This document shows positions 50,916-60,251 of a stretch of 64,000 nt of DNA, one piece after another. The stretch lies in the NCBI GenBank assembly GCA_963711595.1, contig CAVQER010000010.1, positions 62,001 through 126,000 of the forward strand. The letters run 5' to 3'. Within the stretch, counting starts at the first letter, position 1; each line of letters starts with the position of its first letter. The notes under the pieces are model-generated. The model had not been told where the DNA came from. It saw nothing but the letters and a program-made list of their open reading frames with translations, and did no database searches. Position numbers and translations under genes: made by a program. Source of the DNA: JAUSIF01 sp963711595. Its GTDB lineage: Bacteria; Pseudomonadota; Alphaproteobacteria; Rhizobiales; Xanthobacteraceae.

Positions 50916-51446
50916 TCAGGTTTCGTCGTCGTCCGAAGGTGTCGGACCGACAGCGTCGACGATCCCGTGCAGCAGTTTGAGAAGCTCGCGTCTGCCGCTC
51001 TCGCCGATCTTCGCGCTCACACGCTTTTCATGCGCCGCATTGATGTCGGCGAGCTTTCCCATCAGGGCCGTACCCGCGTCGGTCAGGTGCAGCGCGTAGG
51101 AGCGCCGGTCGGTAGCGACCGGAACCCGCTTGGCCAGGCCGCGGCTCTCCAGCGAATCGAGGAGCGCCACGAGATTCGCGCGCTTGATGCCGAGTGCCGT
51201 GCTGACTTGCGATTGCTTCAGGCCGGGATTGCGCTCGATCACGGTCAGCACCGCGTACTGCGCCGGGCGAATTTCGGCTTCCGCGTAGCTGCGGAGAAAG
51301 TCCTGGAATGCCGCGAGTTGCGCCCGCCGGAGCATGTAGCCGACGATCTGCGGCAGGCGCCCAAGGTCGATCGCGGCGTCGCCATTCGCTCCCGTCTCCG
51401 GACGGCGTGCGGCACGCTTTGGCCGGACGTTCGCTGTCTTGCTCAT
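50916..51446 (-). CDS. MarR family regulator of the phenylpropanoid-CoA cluster
   Basis: I use ATG 51446 (176 aa). The winged helix is visible: 'IRPAQYAVLTVIERNPGLKQ', then 'QVSTALGIKRANLVALLDSL' as recognition helix and 'VPVATDRRSYALHLTDAG' as the wing. The first 25 residues are basic and disordered-looking. MarR proteins such as CouR and FerR respond to coumaroyl- or feruloyl-CoA, so a ligand made by the adjacent synthetase is likely. It is convergent with the thioesterase, 3 bp apart, and shares a strand with the third MetE-like gene 75 bp upstream. Confidence 0.85.
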   Translation of the reverse strand: MSKTANVRPKRAARRPETGANGDAAIDLGRLPQIVGYMLRRAQLAAFQDFLRSYAEAEIRPAQYAVLTVIERNPGLKQSQVSTALGIKRANLVALLDSLESRGLAKRVPVATDRRSYALHLTDAGTALMGKLADINAAHEKRVSAKIGESGRRELLKLLHGIVDAVGPTPSDDDET

Positions 51447-51520
51447 CAAGTCACCGATAGCGAAAAAGACCTCAGTGCGAAAGCGTGGGGCCCGCGCGAG
51501 CCTTAAATCGACGTGGAAGC

Positions 51521-52633
51521 TTAGGACTTGCCCCAGACCGCGCCAGCGACGTTCACCACCATCGCGAGCTTCGCCCATTGTTCGTCCTCGGCGAGGAGGT
51601 TGCCTTCCTCGGTCGAGGCGAAACCGCATTGCGGGGAGAGGCAAAGTTGATTGAGCGCGATGTACTGCGCGGCCTCGTCGATGCGCCGCTTGATATCGTC
51701 CGCCCGCTCGAGCGTGCCCGATTTTGACGTGACGACCCCGGCGACGATCCGCTTCTTACCCTTTGGAACGAAACGCAACGGCTCGAAGCCGCCCGCGCGA
51801 TCCGTGTCGTACTCAAGAAAATAGCCGTCGTAGTTCACGCCGCCGAACAGGAGCTCGGCAACGGGCTCGTATCCGCCTTCCGAAATCCAGGTAGAGCGAA
51901 AATTTCCGCGGCACACGTGTGTCGTCACCACCATGTCGGCCGGCTTCTCGGCGAGCGCGTAGTTGATGACGTCGGCGTAGACGCCCGGCAGCTTTCCGAC
52001 GTCCTCGCCGCGTTCCCGCGCCCGCTGCAATTGCTCCGGAGAACAGAGATAGGCCCAGACCGTGTCGTCGAGCTGCAGGTAGCGGCAGCCCGCCCCGTAA
52101 AATGCCTTCACTGCCTTGCGGTACGTCTTGCCGAGATCGTCGAAGAACTCCTCGATATCCGGATAGGCCTCTTCGCTGATGCTTTTTCTGCCGCCGCGAA
52201 AGTGCAGCACTGGCGGCGCCGGTATTGTCATTTTTGCCGTGCCGGTGGTGTGGTCTTTCACGAACCGGAAATGATCGAGGAACGGATGGTCTGACGGAAA
52301 ATCGAGCTTGCCCGTCACGCGAACACTTTCCGACTTCGTCTGCACCCCCTGAAACTGGATGCCCTGGCCGGTCTCATACAGTTCGGCGCCCTCGAGAAAA
52401 TCGAAGAAATCGAAGTGCCACCACGACCGGCGATACTCGCCGTCGGTAATTGCTTGAAGGCCCACATTCTCCTGCTTCTTGATGAGAATACGGATTTCCT
52501 CGTCTTCGATCACCTTGAGTTGGTGCGGGGTGAGCTCGTTGTTTTCTCGTACGGCGCGCGCTGCCGCGAGTTTGGGCGACCGCAACAGGCTGCCGACATG
52601 GTCGGCACGAAATGGCGGAACGGTTCTGGCCAT
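51521..52633 (-). CDS. MetE C-terminal-like (YxjG-type) zinc methyltransferase, copy 3
   Basis: Starting at ATG 52633 the product has 370 aa, the same length as copy 1 at 2405; an ATG at 52642 is also possible. It shares long identical stretches with copy 1: 'VGSLLR', 'GGYEPVAE', 'RAGGFEPLRFVPK' and 'CLSPQCGF'. The zinc set is complete: 'THVCRGNFRS', Glu in 'FLEYDTDRAGG', and Cys in 'SPQCGFAS'. It is divergent from ligM across 159 bp. LigM makes 5-methyl-THF, and a MetE-type enzyme could take that methyl group, regenerating THF. Direct use of methyl-THF by this short form is not proven. Confidence 0.82.
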   Translation of the reverse strand: MARTVPPFRADHVGSLLRSPKLAAARAVRENNELTPHQLKVIEDEEIRILIKKQENVGLQAITDGEYRRSWWHFDFFDFLEGAELYETGQGIQFQGVQTKSESVRVTGKLDFPSDHPFLDHFRFVKDHTTGTAKMTIPAPPVLHFRGGRKSISEEAYPDIEEFFDDLGKTYRKAVKAFYGAGCRYLQLDDTVWAYLCSPEQLQRARERGEDVGKLPGVYADVINYALAEKPADMVVTTHVCRGNFRSTWISEGGYEPVAELLFGGVNYDGYFLEYDTDRAGGFEPLRFVPKGKKRIVAGVVTSKSGTLERADDIKRRIDEAAQYIALNQLCLSPQCGFASTEEGNLLAEDEQWAKLAMVVNVAGAVWGKS

Positions 52634-52792
52634 TGAGGTCATTTTCCCGGCAGTTTTCGGTTGGGCTTGATCCCATGCAATGCAATCTGAGACGTGCCCG
52701 GTCAACGTCTGCTTCCTATCCCCGAGGCGTTGGGCTAGGTTGCGCCCGACATCCCTTGAGAATTGGTCACGTGAGGAGGTTACGAGGAGCTA

Positions 52793-54198
52793 TGGCGTAC
52801 AAAAATTTGGAAGAGAAGCTCAAGGCTTCGGGCAACCCGGTCGACATGCTGCGCAACTCGCAGATTGGCGCCTATGTTTATCCGGTGGTCGCCCCCGAAT
52901 TCACGAATTGGCGCGACGAGCAGCGCGCGTGGGCGGAAACCTGCGTCCTCTTCGATCAGTCGCACCATATGGTGAACCTGTTCGTGCGCGGCAAAGACGC
53001 GCTCAAGCTGCTACAGCACCTCGCTACCAATTCCTTCAAGAATTTCACTGTCAACAAGGCGAAACAGTTCGCGCCCGTCACCTACGATGGTTACGTCATC
53101 GGCGACGGCATTCTCTTCTACCTTGCAGAGAACGAACTCGTTTACGTGGGTCGCAATCCGGCGGCGAACTGGATCGAGTTCCATGCGAAGACCGGCGGCT
53201 ACGACGTGCAGACGGAATACGACGACCGCTCGCCGTCGCGCCCGATGGGCAAGCCCGTTTTCCGCAAATTCTATCGCTATCAGATTCAAGGACCGAACGC
53301 CGAGCAGGTGATCAAGAAGCTCAACGGCGGCCCGTTCCCGGACATCAAGTTCTTCAACATGGGCGAGATCAAGATCGCCGGCCGCACGGTGCGTGCGCTT
53401 CGTCACGGCATGGCCGGAGCGCCCGGTCTCGAAGTGTGGGGACCCTACGCCGAGGCCGATGAAATTCGCGCGGCGATTCTCGACGCCGGCAAGGATTTCG
53501 GCATCGTCCAGGTAGGCGCGCGCGCCTATGCGACCAACACGCTTGAATCCGGCTGGATCCCATCACCTGTGCCGGCGATCTACACCGGCGACAAGCTGAA
53601 GGCTTATCGGGAGTGGCTGCCGATCACGAGCTACGAGGCGAACGCCGGACTGGGTGGCAGCTTCGTCTCGAAAAAGATCGAGGACTACTACACCTCGCCA
53701 CAGGAACTCGGCTACGCCGGATTCACCAAGTTCGACCACGACTTCATCGGCAAGGAAGCGCTGCAGGCGAAGGAAGGCAAGGTGAAGCGCACCAAGGTTA
53801 CGTTCGCCTGGGACAACAAAGACGTCGTCAAGATCCTCGAGTCGATGTTCGCGCCGGCCGGCGAGAACTACAAGTTCATCGACTTCCCGCTTTCCAACTA
53901 CGCGTCCAGTTCGTTCGACGCGGTCATGCAAGGCGGAAAGGCCGTCGGCGCGTCGATGTTCAGCGGTTACAGCTATAACGAGCGCAAGATGCTCTCGCTC
54001 GGCTTCGTCGATGACCAGTATGCAAAACCCGGCACGCAACTCACGCTCGTCTGGGGCGAGGAAAACGGCGGCACCAAGAAGACGACCGTCGAGCGCCACA
54101 AGCAGACTGAGCTGAAGGTGGTCGTCGGCCCAACGCCTTACGCACAGCAGGCGCGTGAGACCTATCACCAAGGTTGGCGCACGGCCGCGAACCAGTAA
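52793..54198 (+). CDS. ligM: THF-dependent vanillate/syringate O-demethylase
   Basis: The start is ATG 52793, after GAGGAGGTTACGAGGAGCT. The 468-aa product is a GcvT-fold aminomethyltransferase relative that matches LigM/DesA rather than GcvT. Diagnostic stretches are 'VDMLRNSQIGAYVYPVVAPE', 'LFDQSHHMVNLFVRGKDALK', 'NTLESGWIPSPVPAIYTGDK', 'KFDHDFIGKEAL' and 'LTLVWGEENGGTKKTTVERH'. It moves the methoxyl methyl of vanillate, or of syringate or 3-O-methylgallate, to THF. That feeds the protocatechuate/gallate route found at 40371-44729. A strong terminator follows. In Sphingobium SYK-6 ligM sits beside folate genes; here the neighbour is MetE-like. Confidence 0.93.
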
Positions 54199-54221
54199 CC
54201 GCTGATTACATTAACGTTCTC

Positions 54222-54255
54222 AAGGGTCGGCTGCAGGGCCGACCCTTCGCTTTTC
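54222..54255 (+). terminator. Rho-independent terminator of ligM
   Basis: AAGGGTCGGC (54222-54231) pairs with GCCGACCCTT (54238-54247) over a 6-nt loop, followed by CGCTTTTC. It begins 24 bp after the ligM stop. Confidence 0.9.
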
Positions 54256-54476
54256 GCCTATTTTTCGCACTCTCATTGTGTAACGAAGTCGTGGCCCGCG
54301 ACGTATCCGCTTGCAGCGGCGGAAAATCGTGCGTTTCGGAACCGTCTGCGGGGGCCGCCGTTCTGCTGAAGCATGCTGTCAGTAGCGTATTGCCGCGAGG
54401 TTGTCCGCTGCTGGATCGGTGACTAAGTCATTCGCACCGCAGAACGGGTGTCTCCGCGCAAGTCGGGAGGGAAGTG

Positions 54477-55709
54477 ATGGGCGTCTCTCAATTGGTAACC
54501 TCCGCGCTCTCGGAATCTGCGCGCGATCCGCGCGGAAGCTGGCTCGAAGCGTTCCGTGCGGTGCGCAGCGAAACCGAGCGGCGCGCAGCGTCGCTCTCTC
54601 CCGAAGATCAGCAGATCCAGTCCATGCCCGACGCGAGTCCGACCAAGTGGCATCGGGCGCACACCACATGGTTCTTTGAGCAGTTCCTGCTCGCACCGAA
54701 CGTGCCCGGGTATAAGGTGTTCGACGAGCGCTTCGCCTTCCTCTTCAACTCCTATTATGTAGCAGCAGGACCGCGCCACGCACGGCCGCAGCGCGGTCTC
54801 ATTACCCGGCCGACCTGCGATGATGTCGCGGCGTTCCGAGCGCATGTGGATGCCGGCGTGGAGGAGCTGATCGCGAATGCGCCGCGGGCGACATTCGAGA
54901 AGCTCGCACCCGTGCTCGAGATCGGCCTGCATCACGAGCAGCAACACCAAGAGCTGATCACCACCGATACCCTGCACGCCTTCGCACAGAATCCGACAGA
55001 TCCCGTTTACGACGCGACGTGGCGTATGCCGCATGCGGCCGGCAAGCAGGGATTCATCGACCTTCCTGCCGGCGTTCATTTTATCGGCCACAAGGGCGAT
55101 GGCTTCTGTTTCGACAACGAGCAGCCGTCACATCGCGAGTTGATCGAGCCGGTGAAGATTTCGCGCACGCTCGTCACGAACGCCGAATGGATCGACTTCA
55201 TCAAGGACGGCGGCTATTCGACGGCCTCGCTCTGGCTCTCCGACGCCTGGGCGATGATCGGCGCGGAAGAGTGGAGCGCACCCGCCTATTGGCGTGAGCA
55301 GGATGGCAAGTGGTTTCGTTTCACGCTCGCCGGTCTTCAACCCGTCGATCCGGCGGAGCCTGTCTGTCACGTGAGTTACTATGAGGCCGACGCGTTCGCG
55401 CGCTGGTCCGGAAAGCATCTGCCGACGGAATCGGAGTGGGAAGTGGCGGCACGCCACGAGCTCATCGACGACGCGTTCGGCATTGTGTGGCAATGGACGC
55501 GCAGTGCGTATCTTCCGTATCCCGGCTATCGGGCGCCCGAAGGTGCGATCGGCGAGTACAACGGCAAATTCATGGTCAACCAGATGGTATTGCGCGGGTC
55601 TTCACTCGCGACGCCGGATGGCCATGCGCGCCTGACGTATCGAAACTTCTTTTATCCGCCGCATCGTTGGCAGTTCACCGGGCTTCGTCTCGCCCAATAC
55701 GGCGGTTGA
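54477..55709 (+). CDS. egtB: Ergothioneine biosynthesis protein EgtB
   Basis: The start is ATG 54477 after GGGAGGGAAGTG. The 410-aa product has the DinB-like N-terminal domain with the iron ligands His62 ('KWHRAHTTWFFE') and His153/His157 ('LHHEQQHQEL'). The C-terminal FGE-sulfatase domain has 'SRTLVTNAEWIDFIKDGGY' and 'HLPTESEWEVAARHE'. It joins hercynine to a thiol through an oxidative C-S bond. EgtD follows 41 bp later. No EgtC or EgtE gene is present, as in many proteobacteria. Confidence 0.93.
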   Translation: MGVSQLVTSALSESARDPRGSWLEAFRAVRSETERRAASLSPEDQQIQSMPDASPTKWHRAHTTWFFEQFLLAPNVPGYKVFDERFAFLFNSYYVAAGPRHARPQRGLITRPTCDDVAAFRAHVDAGVEELIANAPRATFEKLAPVLEIGLHHEQQHQELITTDTLHAFAQNPTDPVYDATWRMPHAAGKQGFIDLPAGVHFIGHKGDGFCFDNEQPSHRELIEPVKISRTLVTNAEWIDFIKDGGYSTASLWLSDAWAMIGAEEWSAPAYWREQDGKWFRFTLAGLQPVDPAEPVCHVSYYEADAFARWSGKHLPTESEWEVAARHELIDDAFGIVWQWTRSAYLPYPGYRAPEGAIGEYNGKFMVNQMVLRGSSLATPDGHARLTYRNFFYPPHRWQFTGLRLAQYGG

Positions 55710-55749
55710 TCCATTCCGCGTGGCGGATTGCAGGGAGCAGGAGATTTTT

Positions 55750-56733
55750 ATGGTCTCGCTCGCACATAGTTTGCTTCGCTCCGACACTGAGGAAGATGCG
55801 CGCGCAGCGTTTGCGCGCGACGTGGTCTCGGGCTTGACCGCGTCGCGCAAGACGCTCCGCCCGAAATACTTCTATGACGAAGAGGGATCGCGCCTGTTCG
55901 AGGAGATTACCAAGGTCCCCGAGTATTACCCGACGCGCACCGAGATCGGCATTCTCGAAAAGTACGGGAGGGACATCGCCCAGCTCATTCCCGCCGGCGG
56001 TGCGCTCGTCGAATTCGGCAGCGGTTCGAGCGTAAAGATCCGGACGATCCTGCGGGCGCTCGACAAGCTCGAAGTCTACGTGCCTGTCGACATCTCGGCG
56101 GATTTCCTTGCCGGCGAAGCGGCCGAGCTACAGAACGATTTTCCCCGCGTCCGCGTCCTGCCCGTTGCCGCCGATTTTACGCGGCCTTTCGCGCTCCCCG
56201 CCGCCGCTCAGAAGCGCCCGCGCGTCGGCTTCTTTCCAGGTTCGACGATTGGAAATTTCGAGCCGGGCGAGGCCGAGAATTTCCTGCGTCACGCCGCGCA
56301 AATCCTGGGCCAGCGTGCGCATCTCATCGTCGGTGTCGACCTCGTCAAGGATCCCGACGTCCTGCATGCCGCGTACAACGATGCAGCCGGCGTCACCGCG
56401 CGCTTCAATCTGAATTTGCTCGCCCGGATCAACCGGGAGCTTGGCGCGAATTTCGTTCTCGACGCATTCGAGCATTGCGCCCTCTTCGACGACAAACGCT
56501 CGCGGATCGAGATGCACCTCGTAAGCCGCGCGCGCCAGCGTGTGTCGGTTTGTGGGCGCAAGATCGAGTTCGAGGCGGGCGAAACGATCCACACCGAGTG
56601 CAGCTACAAGTACACGCTGCCGAGTTTCGGCACGCTCGCTCGTCGCACCGGCTGGACCCCGGTGCAAAGTTGGACCGACGAACTCGGATACTTCTCTGTC
56701 CACGCCCTCGCACTGCGCGACCGCCCGCACTGA
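55750..56733 (+). CDS. egtD: L-histidine N-alpha-methyltransferase EgtD
   Basis: I use ATG 55750 after AGCAGGAGATTTTT (327 aa). EgtD landmarks are 'LRPKYFYDEEGSRLFEEITK' followed by 'PEYYPTRTEIGILEKY', the SAM site 'LVEFGSGSSVKIR', 'FFPGSTIGNFEPGEAENFL', 'GVDLVKDPDVLHAAYNDAAG' and 'IHTECSYKYT'. It adds three methyl groups to histidine using SAM, giving hercynine for EgtB. The pair forms a short operon with its own promoter after the ligM terminator. Confidence 0.95.
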   Translation: MVSLAHSLLRSDTEEDARAAFARDVVSGLTASRKTLRPKYFYDEEGSRLFEEITKVPEYYPTRTEIGILEKYGRDIAQLIPAGGALVEFGSGSSVKIRTILRALDKLEVYVPVDISADFLAGEAAELQNDFPRVRVLPVAADFTRPFALPAAAQKRPRVGFFPGSTIGNFEPGEAENFLRHAAQILGQRAHLIVGVDLVKDPDVLHAAYNDAAGVTARFNLNLLARINRELGANFVLDAFEHCALFDDKRSRIEMHLVSRARQRVSVCGRKIEFEAGETIHTECSYKYTLPSFGTLARRTGWTPVQSWTDELGYFSVHALALRDRPH

Positions 56734-56826
56734 GACGCCTTGGCGCGCCATTTCACCCGACGCCCCGGATGACATCCGGCCCGCGACCTTCTAGAAACGC
56801 GCCAGAAACAACGGGGGCGCGGGCTC

Positions 56827-57696
56827 ATGAAGATCGTTGGATTTGAAGCGAAGGAAGGCTTGCGGCTTGGCGTCGTCGAAGGCGATCAGGTGATCGACCT
56901 GCAAGCCGTCGATCCGAACTTACCCACCGACCTTCGACAGGTTCTCGCGAAAAGCAGCGATCTGAAACCGCTCGGTGAGCTTGCCAAGCGCGCGCCGGCC
57001 TCGGCCCGCAAGCCCTTGAAGGGCTTGAAATACGCGTTGCCGGTCGCCAATCCCGGCAAGGTTGTCTGCCTCGGCTTGAACTATCTCGAACACGTCAAGG
57101 AGGGGGTGAATCGCGACAACATCCCGAAGTTTCCGACGATCTTCATGCGCTGCAACACCTCGCTCGTGGCGCATGAGCGGTCGATGATCCGCCCACGGGT
57201 ATCCGAGACATTCGACTACGAGGCGGAGCTTGTACTCGTCGTCGGCAAGCGGGCACGCCATCTGACGATGAGCAACGCCTACTCCTGCATCGTCGGCTAT
57301 TCGTGCTTCAACGATGGGTCGATCCGCGAGTTTCAGCGCCGCACGACGCAATGGGACATGGGCAAGAATTTCGACGCCACCGGTGGCTTCGGTCCGTGGA
57401 TGGTGACGGCGGACGAGGTGCCCGCCGGCGCCAAAGGCCTCAAGATCGAGAGCCGGCTCAACGGCCAGGTCATGCAGTCCGACAACACGGACAACATGAT
57501 GTTCCCGATCGCCGAGACGCTCGTGGACATCACCCAGGGCATGACGCTCGAGCCCGGCGATCTCGTCGTAACCGGGACACCTTCCGGCGTCGGCTTCGCC
57601 CGCAAACCGCCGGTATGGATGAAAGGCGGCGACACGATCGAGATCGAGATTGAGAAGGTCGGCCTTCTCAGGAATCCGATCGAGAACGAAAAGTAG
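56827..57696 (+). CDS. Fumarylacetoacetate hydrolase-family protein, second copy
   Basis: The 289-aa product has the FAH fold: 'KVVCLGLNYLEHVKEG', the metal pair in 'FDYEAELVLVVGKRARHL', 'QWDMGKNFDATGGFGPWMVT' and 'LEPGDLVVTGTPSGVGFARK'. It resembles ureidoglycolate lyase/2-keto-acid hydrolase members more than the copy at 7850 does. It lies 93 bp after egtD and before a LuxR-type regulator in the same direction. Substrate unknown; it could finish an aromatic pathway or act as an oxaloacetate decarboxylase. Confidence 0.82.
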   Translation: MKIVGFEAKEGLRLGVVEGDQVIDLQAVDPNLPTDLRQVLAKSSDLKPLGELAKRAPASARKPLKGLKYALPVANPGKVVCLGLNYLEHVKEGVNRDNIPKFPTIFMRCNTSLVAHERSMIRPRVSETFDYEAELVLVVGKRARHLTMSNAYSCIVGYSCFNDGSIREFQRRTTQWDMGKNFDATGGFGPWMVTADEVPAGAKGLKIESRLNGQVMQSDNTDNMMFPIAETLVDITQGMTLEPGDLVVTGTPSGVGFARKPPVWMKGGDTIEIEIEKVGLLRNPIENEK

Positions 57697-57780
57697 CTAC
57701 CTCGGCCGACGAGTTCCCTCGTGAAGTTGCGCGGAAGTCTGCGGCTTTCCCGGGGGATGGGGGCGTAGTACGCCTCCGGC

Positions 57781-59418
57781 ATGACGGTCGACGTCTCCGG
57801 GAGACTTCAAAGGGGCCGCGAGTTGTATGGTCGGCGAAGCTGGGCCGAGGCCTTTCGGGCGCTTTCGCAGATCGATGCTTGTGGTCCACTTGGCGTGGAA
57901 GACCTCGAGCGACTGGCTACCTCCGCATATTTGATCGGTCGCGACGACGACTATCTGAAGACGCTCGAACGCGTGCATCACGCGCATCTTGAGACCGATA
58001 ATAATGAGCGAGCCGCACGCACCGCCTTCTGGCTTGGGTTGCGACTGATATTCCGCGGCGAGATGGGTCCGGCAACTGGCTGGTTCGGCCGGGCGCGGCG
58101 CTTGCTCGACGAGCATGCGCGCGACTGCGTCGAGAAGGGCTACCTGATGCTGCCCCTTGTCGAGCAGCAGCTCCGGGGCGGCAACTGGGCGGAGGCATCC
58201 GACCTCGCGGCGCAGGCGGCCGCGATCGGCAGCCGCTTCCGCGATCCCGAGCTCGTGTCCATCGCTCTGCATTTGCAGGGGCGCGCGCTGTTGCGTTCGC
58301 AGAAGGTCGAGCAGGGACTGGCGCTGCTGGACGAGTCAATGGTGTCGGTGACCGCCGGCGAGCTGTCCCCTATCGTGACCGGGCTGGTGTACTGCAGCGT
58401 GATCGACGCTTGTCAGCAGGTGTACGCATTTCGCCGCGCCGGTGAATGGACGGCTGCGTTGGCGCGCTGGTGCGCCGAGCAGCCGGAGCTTGTCGCCTTC
58501 ACCGACCAGTGCTTGGTGCATCGCTCTGAGATTTTGCAGCTGCACGGTTCCTGGAACGATGCGATCGAGGAGGCGAGGCGCGCCTGCACGCGATTCGCGA
58601 ACCGGGACGATCAGCGGATCTCGGCCGCAGCCTATTATCAGCAGGGAGAGGTTCATCGGCTGCGCGGGGAATTCGCGGAAGCCGAGGCCGCCTACCGGAA
58701 CGCGAGTCAATGGGGTTGGGAGCCGCAGCCCGGACTCGCGCTGCTGCGGCTGGCGCAGGATCGGCTCGATGCTGCCGCCGCCGCGCTCCGCCGCGCGCTC
58801 GACGCGACCACGGATCCGCTGAAGCGGGCGAAGTTGTTGCCCGCGCAGGTCGAGGTCATGCTCGCCGCACGCGACGCCGGCGAAGCGCACGCCGCATGCA
58901 GCGAACTGGAGACGATTGCGGAGGGCTACGGCGCTGATGTCCTGCGCGCTTCCGCCGCTTACGCCCGGGCTGCGATCGAGCTCGACGAGGGCAAGCCGCG
59001 TGACGCGCTCAGTACGTTGCAGCGCGCCCGCGAGGCATGGCAGGAGGCGCCCCATTTTGCCGCGTGCATCCGTGTCGGAGTCGCGCGCGCGTGCCGCGCG
59101 CTCGGCGACGAGGAGGGTGCCGAGATGGAGCTGGAGGCCGCCAGAGCTGCGTTCGAGCGGCTTGGCGCCGTGCCGGACATCGCTCGCATCGATGGCATCG
59201 CTGCGGCCGATGAGCGGGAGCCGTCTCACGGTCTGAGCGCGCGTGAACTGCAGGTCCTGCGGCTACTGGCTTCGGGCAAGACGAATAAGGCGATCGCCGC
59301 CGACCTGTCCCTGAGCGAAAGAACCGTCGATCGGCACGTGAGCAACATTTTCAACAAGCTCGACGTTCCGACGCGAACTGCGGCGACGGCTTACGCCTAC
59401 CAGCACAAGCTCATTTGA
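57781..59418 (+). CDS. LuxR-type regulator with a TPR-like sensor region
   Basis: The 545-aa product is mostly helical repeats, with Ala/Leu/Arg-rich TPR-like units from about residue 10 to 470, such as 'AWLGLR'-type and 'GEFAEAEAAYRNASQWGWEP'. The C-terminal 65 residues are a LuxR/GerE helix-turn-helix: 'LSARELQVLRLLASGKTNKA' then 'ADLSLSERTVDRHVSNIFNK'. There is no ATPase (MalT/LAL) P-loop, so it is shorter than LAL regulators. It may control the adjacent FAH-family gene, 84 bp upstream, or the membrane gene downstream. Signal unknown. Confidence 0.85.
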   Translation: MTVDVSGRLQRGRELYGRRSWAEAFRALSQIDACGPLGVEDLERLATSAYLIGRDDDYLKTLERVHHAHLETDNNERAARTAFWLGLRLIFRGEMGPATGWFGRARRLLDEHARDCVEKGYLMLPLVEQQLRGGNWAEASDLAAQAAAIGSRFRDPELVSIALHLQGRALLRSQKVEQGLALLDESMVSVTAGELSPIVTGLVYCSVIDACQQVYAFRRAGEWTAALARWCAEQPELVAFTDQCLVHRSEILQLHGSWNDAIEEARRACTRFANRDDQRISAAAYYQQGEVHRLRGEFAEAEAAYRNASQWGWEPQPGLALLRLAQDRLDAAAAALRRALDATTDPLKRAKLLPAQVEVMLAARDAGEAHAACSELETIAEGYGADVLRASAAYARAAIELDEGKPRDALSTLQRAREAWQEAPHFAACIRVGVARACRALGDEEGAEMELEAARAAFERLGAVPDIARIDGIAAADEREPSHGLSARELQVLRLLASGKTNKAIAADLSLSERTVDRHVSNIFNKLDVPTRTAATAYAYQHKLI

Positions 59419-59557
59419 GTCCGATCGCCGCCGATAGGTGAAATTACCCACGCCAGGTTCCGGCGGCGGATGGGGGCTTCCTCCGATGCGCCGTGCTGCC
59501 CCGCGCGATAGCAAAGGCGTACCACAGATCAGGGAGCACTCGTCTCTTACCGGGTGA

Positions 59558-60250
59558 ATGTTGGTCATGTCACACACCGATACAGCGATGCGAGTCGTGG
59601 GCGCCTGGCTCGCTCTTGCATCAGTCATACTTGCACTAGCGCTGGTCTTTCACGGTCCTCCGTCGCCCGACCTCGGGATGCAGATGCAACATATAGCCGA
59701 TGGCTCGCTGCGCTGGTCGATCGTGCACTGGGGCGCCGCGGCATCGCTGGCGTGTTTTGCCATCGCCGGCCTGATCGCGCTTACCGCAGGATCGCGCCTC
59801 ACGCAGGAATGGTGGACCACGTCGGCCTGGGCGGTGCTGCCGATCGGCGCGCTTATGACCATGAACACTGCGATTTCAGAAGCCACGGTGATCTTCGAAG
59901 CCGCGGTTACCGGAAACCGGGCGACGTTCGAAGCGTGGTGGATGTTCGCGGAGGGGATGGGCAACGGCTTCGCCGCGATGGCAATCGCATTCACTCTTAT
60001 TGCCGCTAACGAAGCGCGCCAGCCGCACGGCACGATCTTTCACTGGACCGCGCGGGTCGCCACCGTCGTGGGCGTCGCGTCCTTTGCTGGCTGGGTCCTC
60101 GGCAGCTGGCTCAATTTTCCGTTTGGCGGTCCGATCTGGCTTATCTCGTCGCTCGTGATGTGCCTATGGCTGGCATGGTTTGGCATTTCACTGGCGCGCA
60201 GCGAGTCCACCCTGGCGACGCATCAGCGCGACGTGCCCTCCCGGGTTTAG
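59558..60250 (+). CDS. Membrane protein of unknown function
   Basis: The 230-aa product starts at ATG 59558 (or ATG 59567). Six hydrophobic segments are seen, near residues 12-32, 55-75, 86-104, 130-150, 162-182 and 193-212. The sequence is rich in Trp and Ala and has no motif I can name. The layout resembles small DUF4386-like or carotenoid-related membrane proteins, but I make no assignment. Convergent with the DapA-family gene, with stops 1 bp apart. Confidence 0.7.
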   Translation: MLVMSHTDTAMRVVGAWLALASVILALALVFHGPPSPDLGMQMQHIADGSLRWSIVHWGAAASLACFAIAGLIALTAGSRLTQEWWTTSAWAVLPIGALMTMNTAISEATVIFEAAVTGNRATFEAWWMFAEGMGNGFAAMAIAFTLIAANEARQPHGTIFHWTARVATVVGVASFAGWVLGSWLNFPFGGPIWLISSLVMCLWLAWFGISLARSESTLATHQRDVPSRV

Positions 60251-60251
60251 A

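Noticed and set aside
52793..54198. Glycine cleavage T protein gcvT
   Set aside because: Length of 468 aa and LigM-specific blocks; no gcvH or gcvP nearby.
54174..54422. 82-codon open frame after ligM
   Set aside because: It runs through the ligM terminator hairpin and has a random-like composition.
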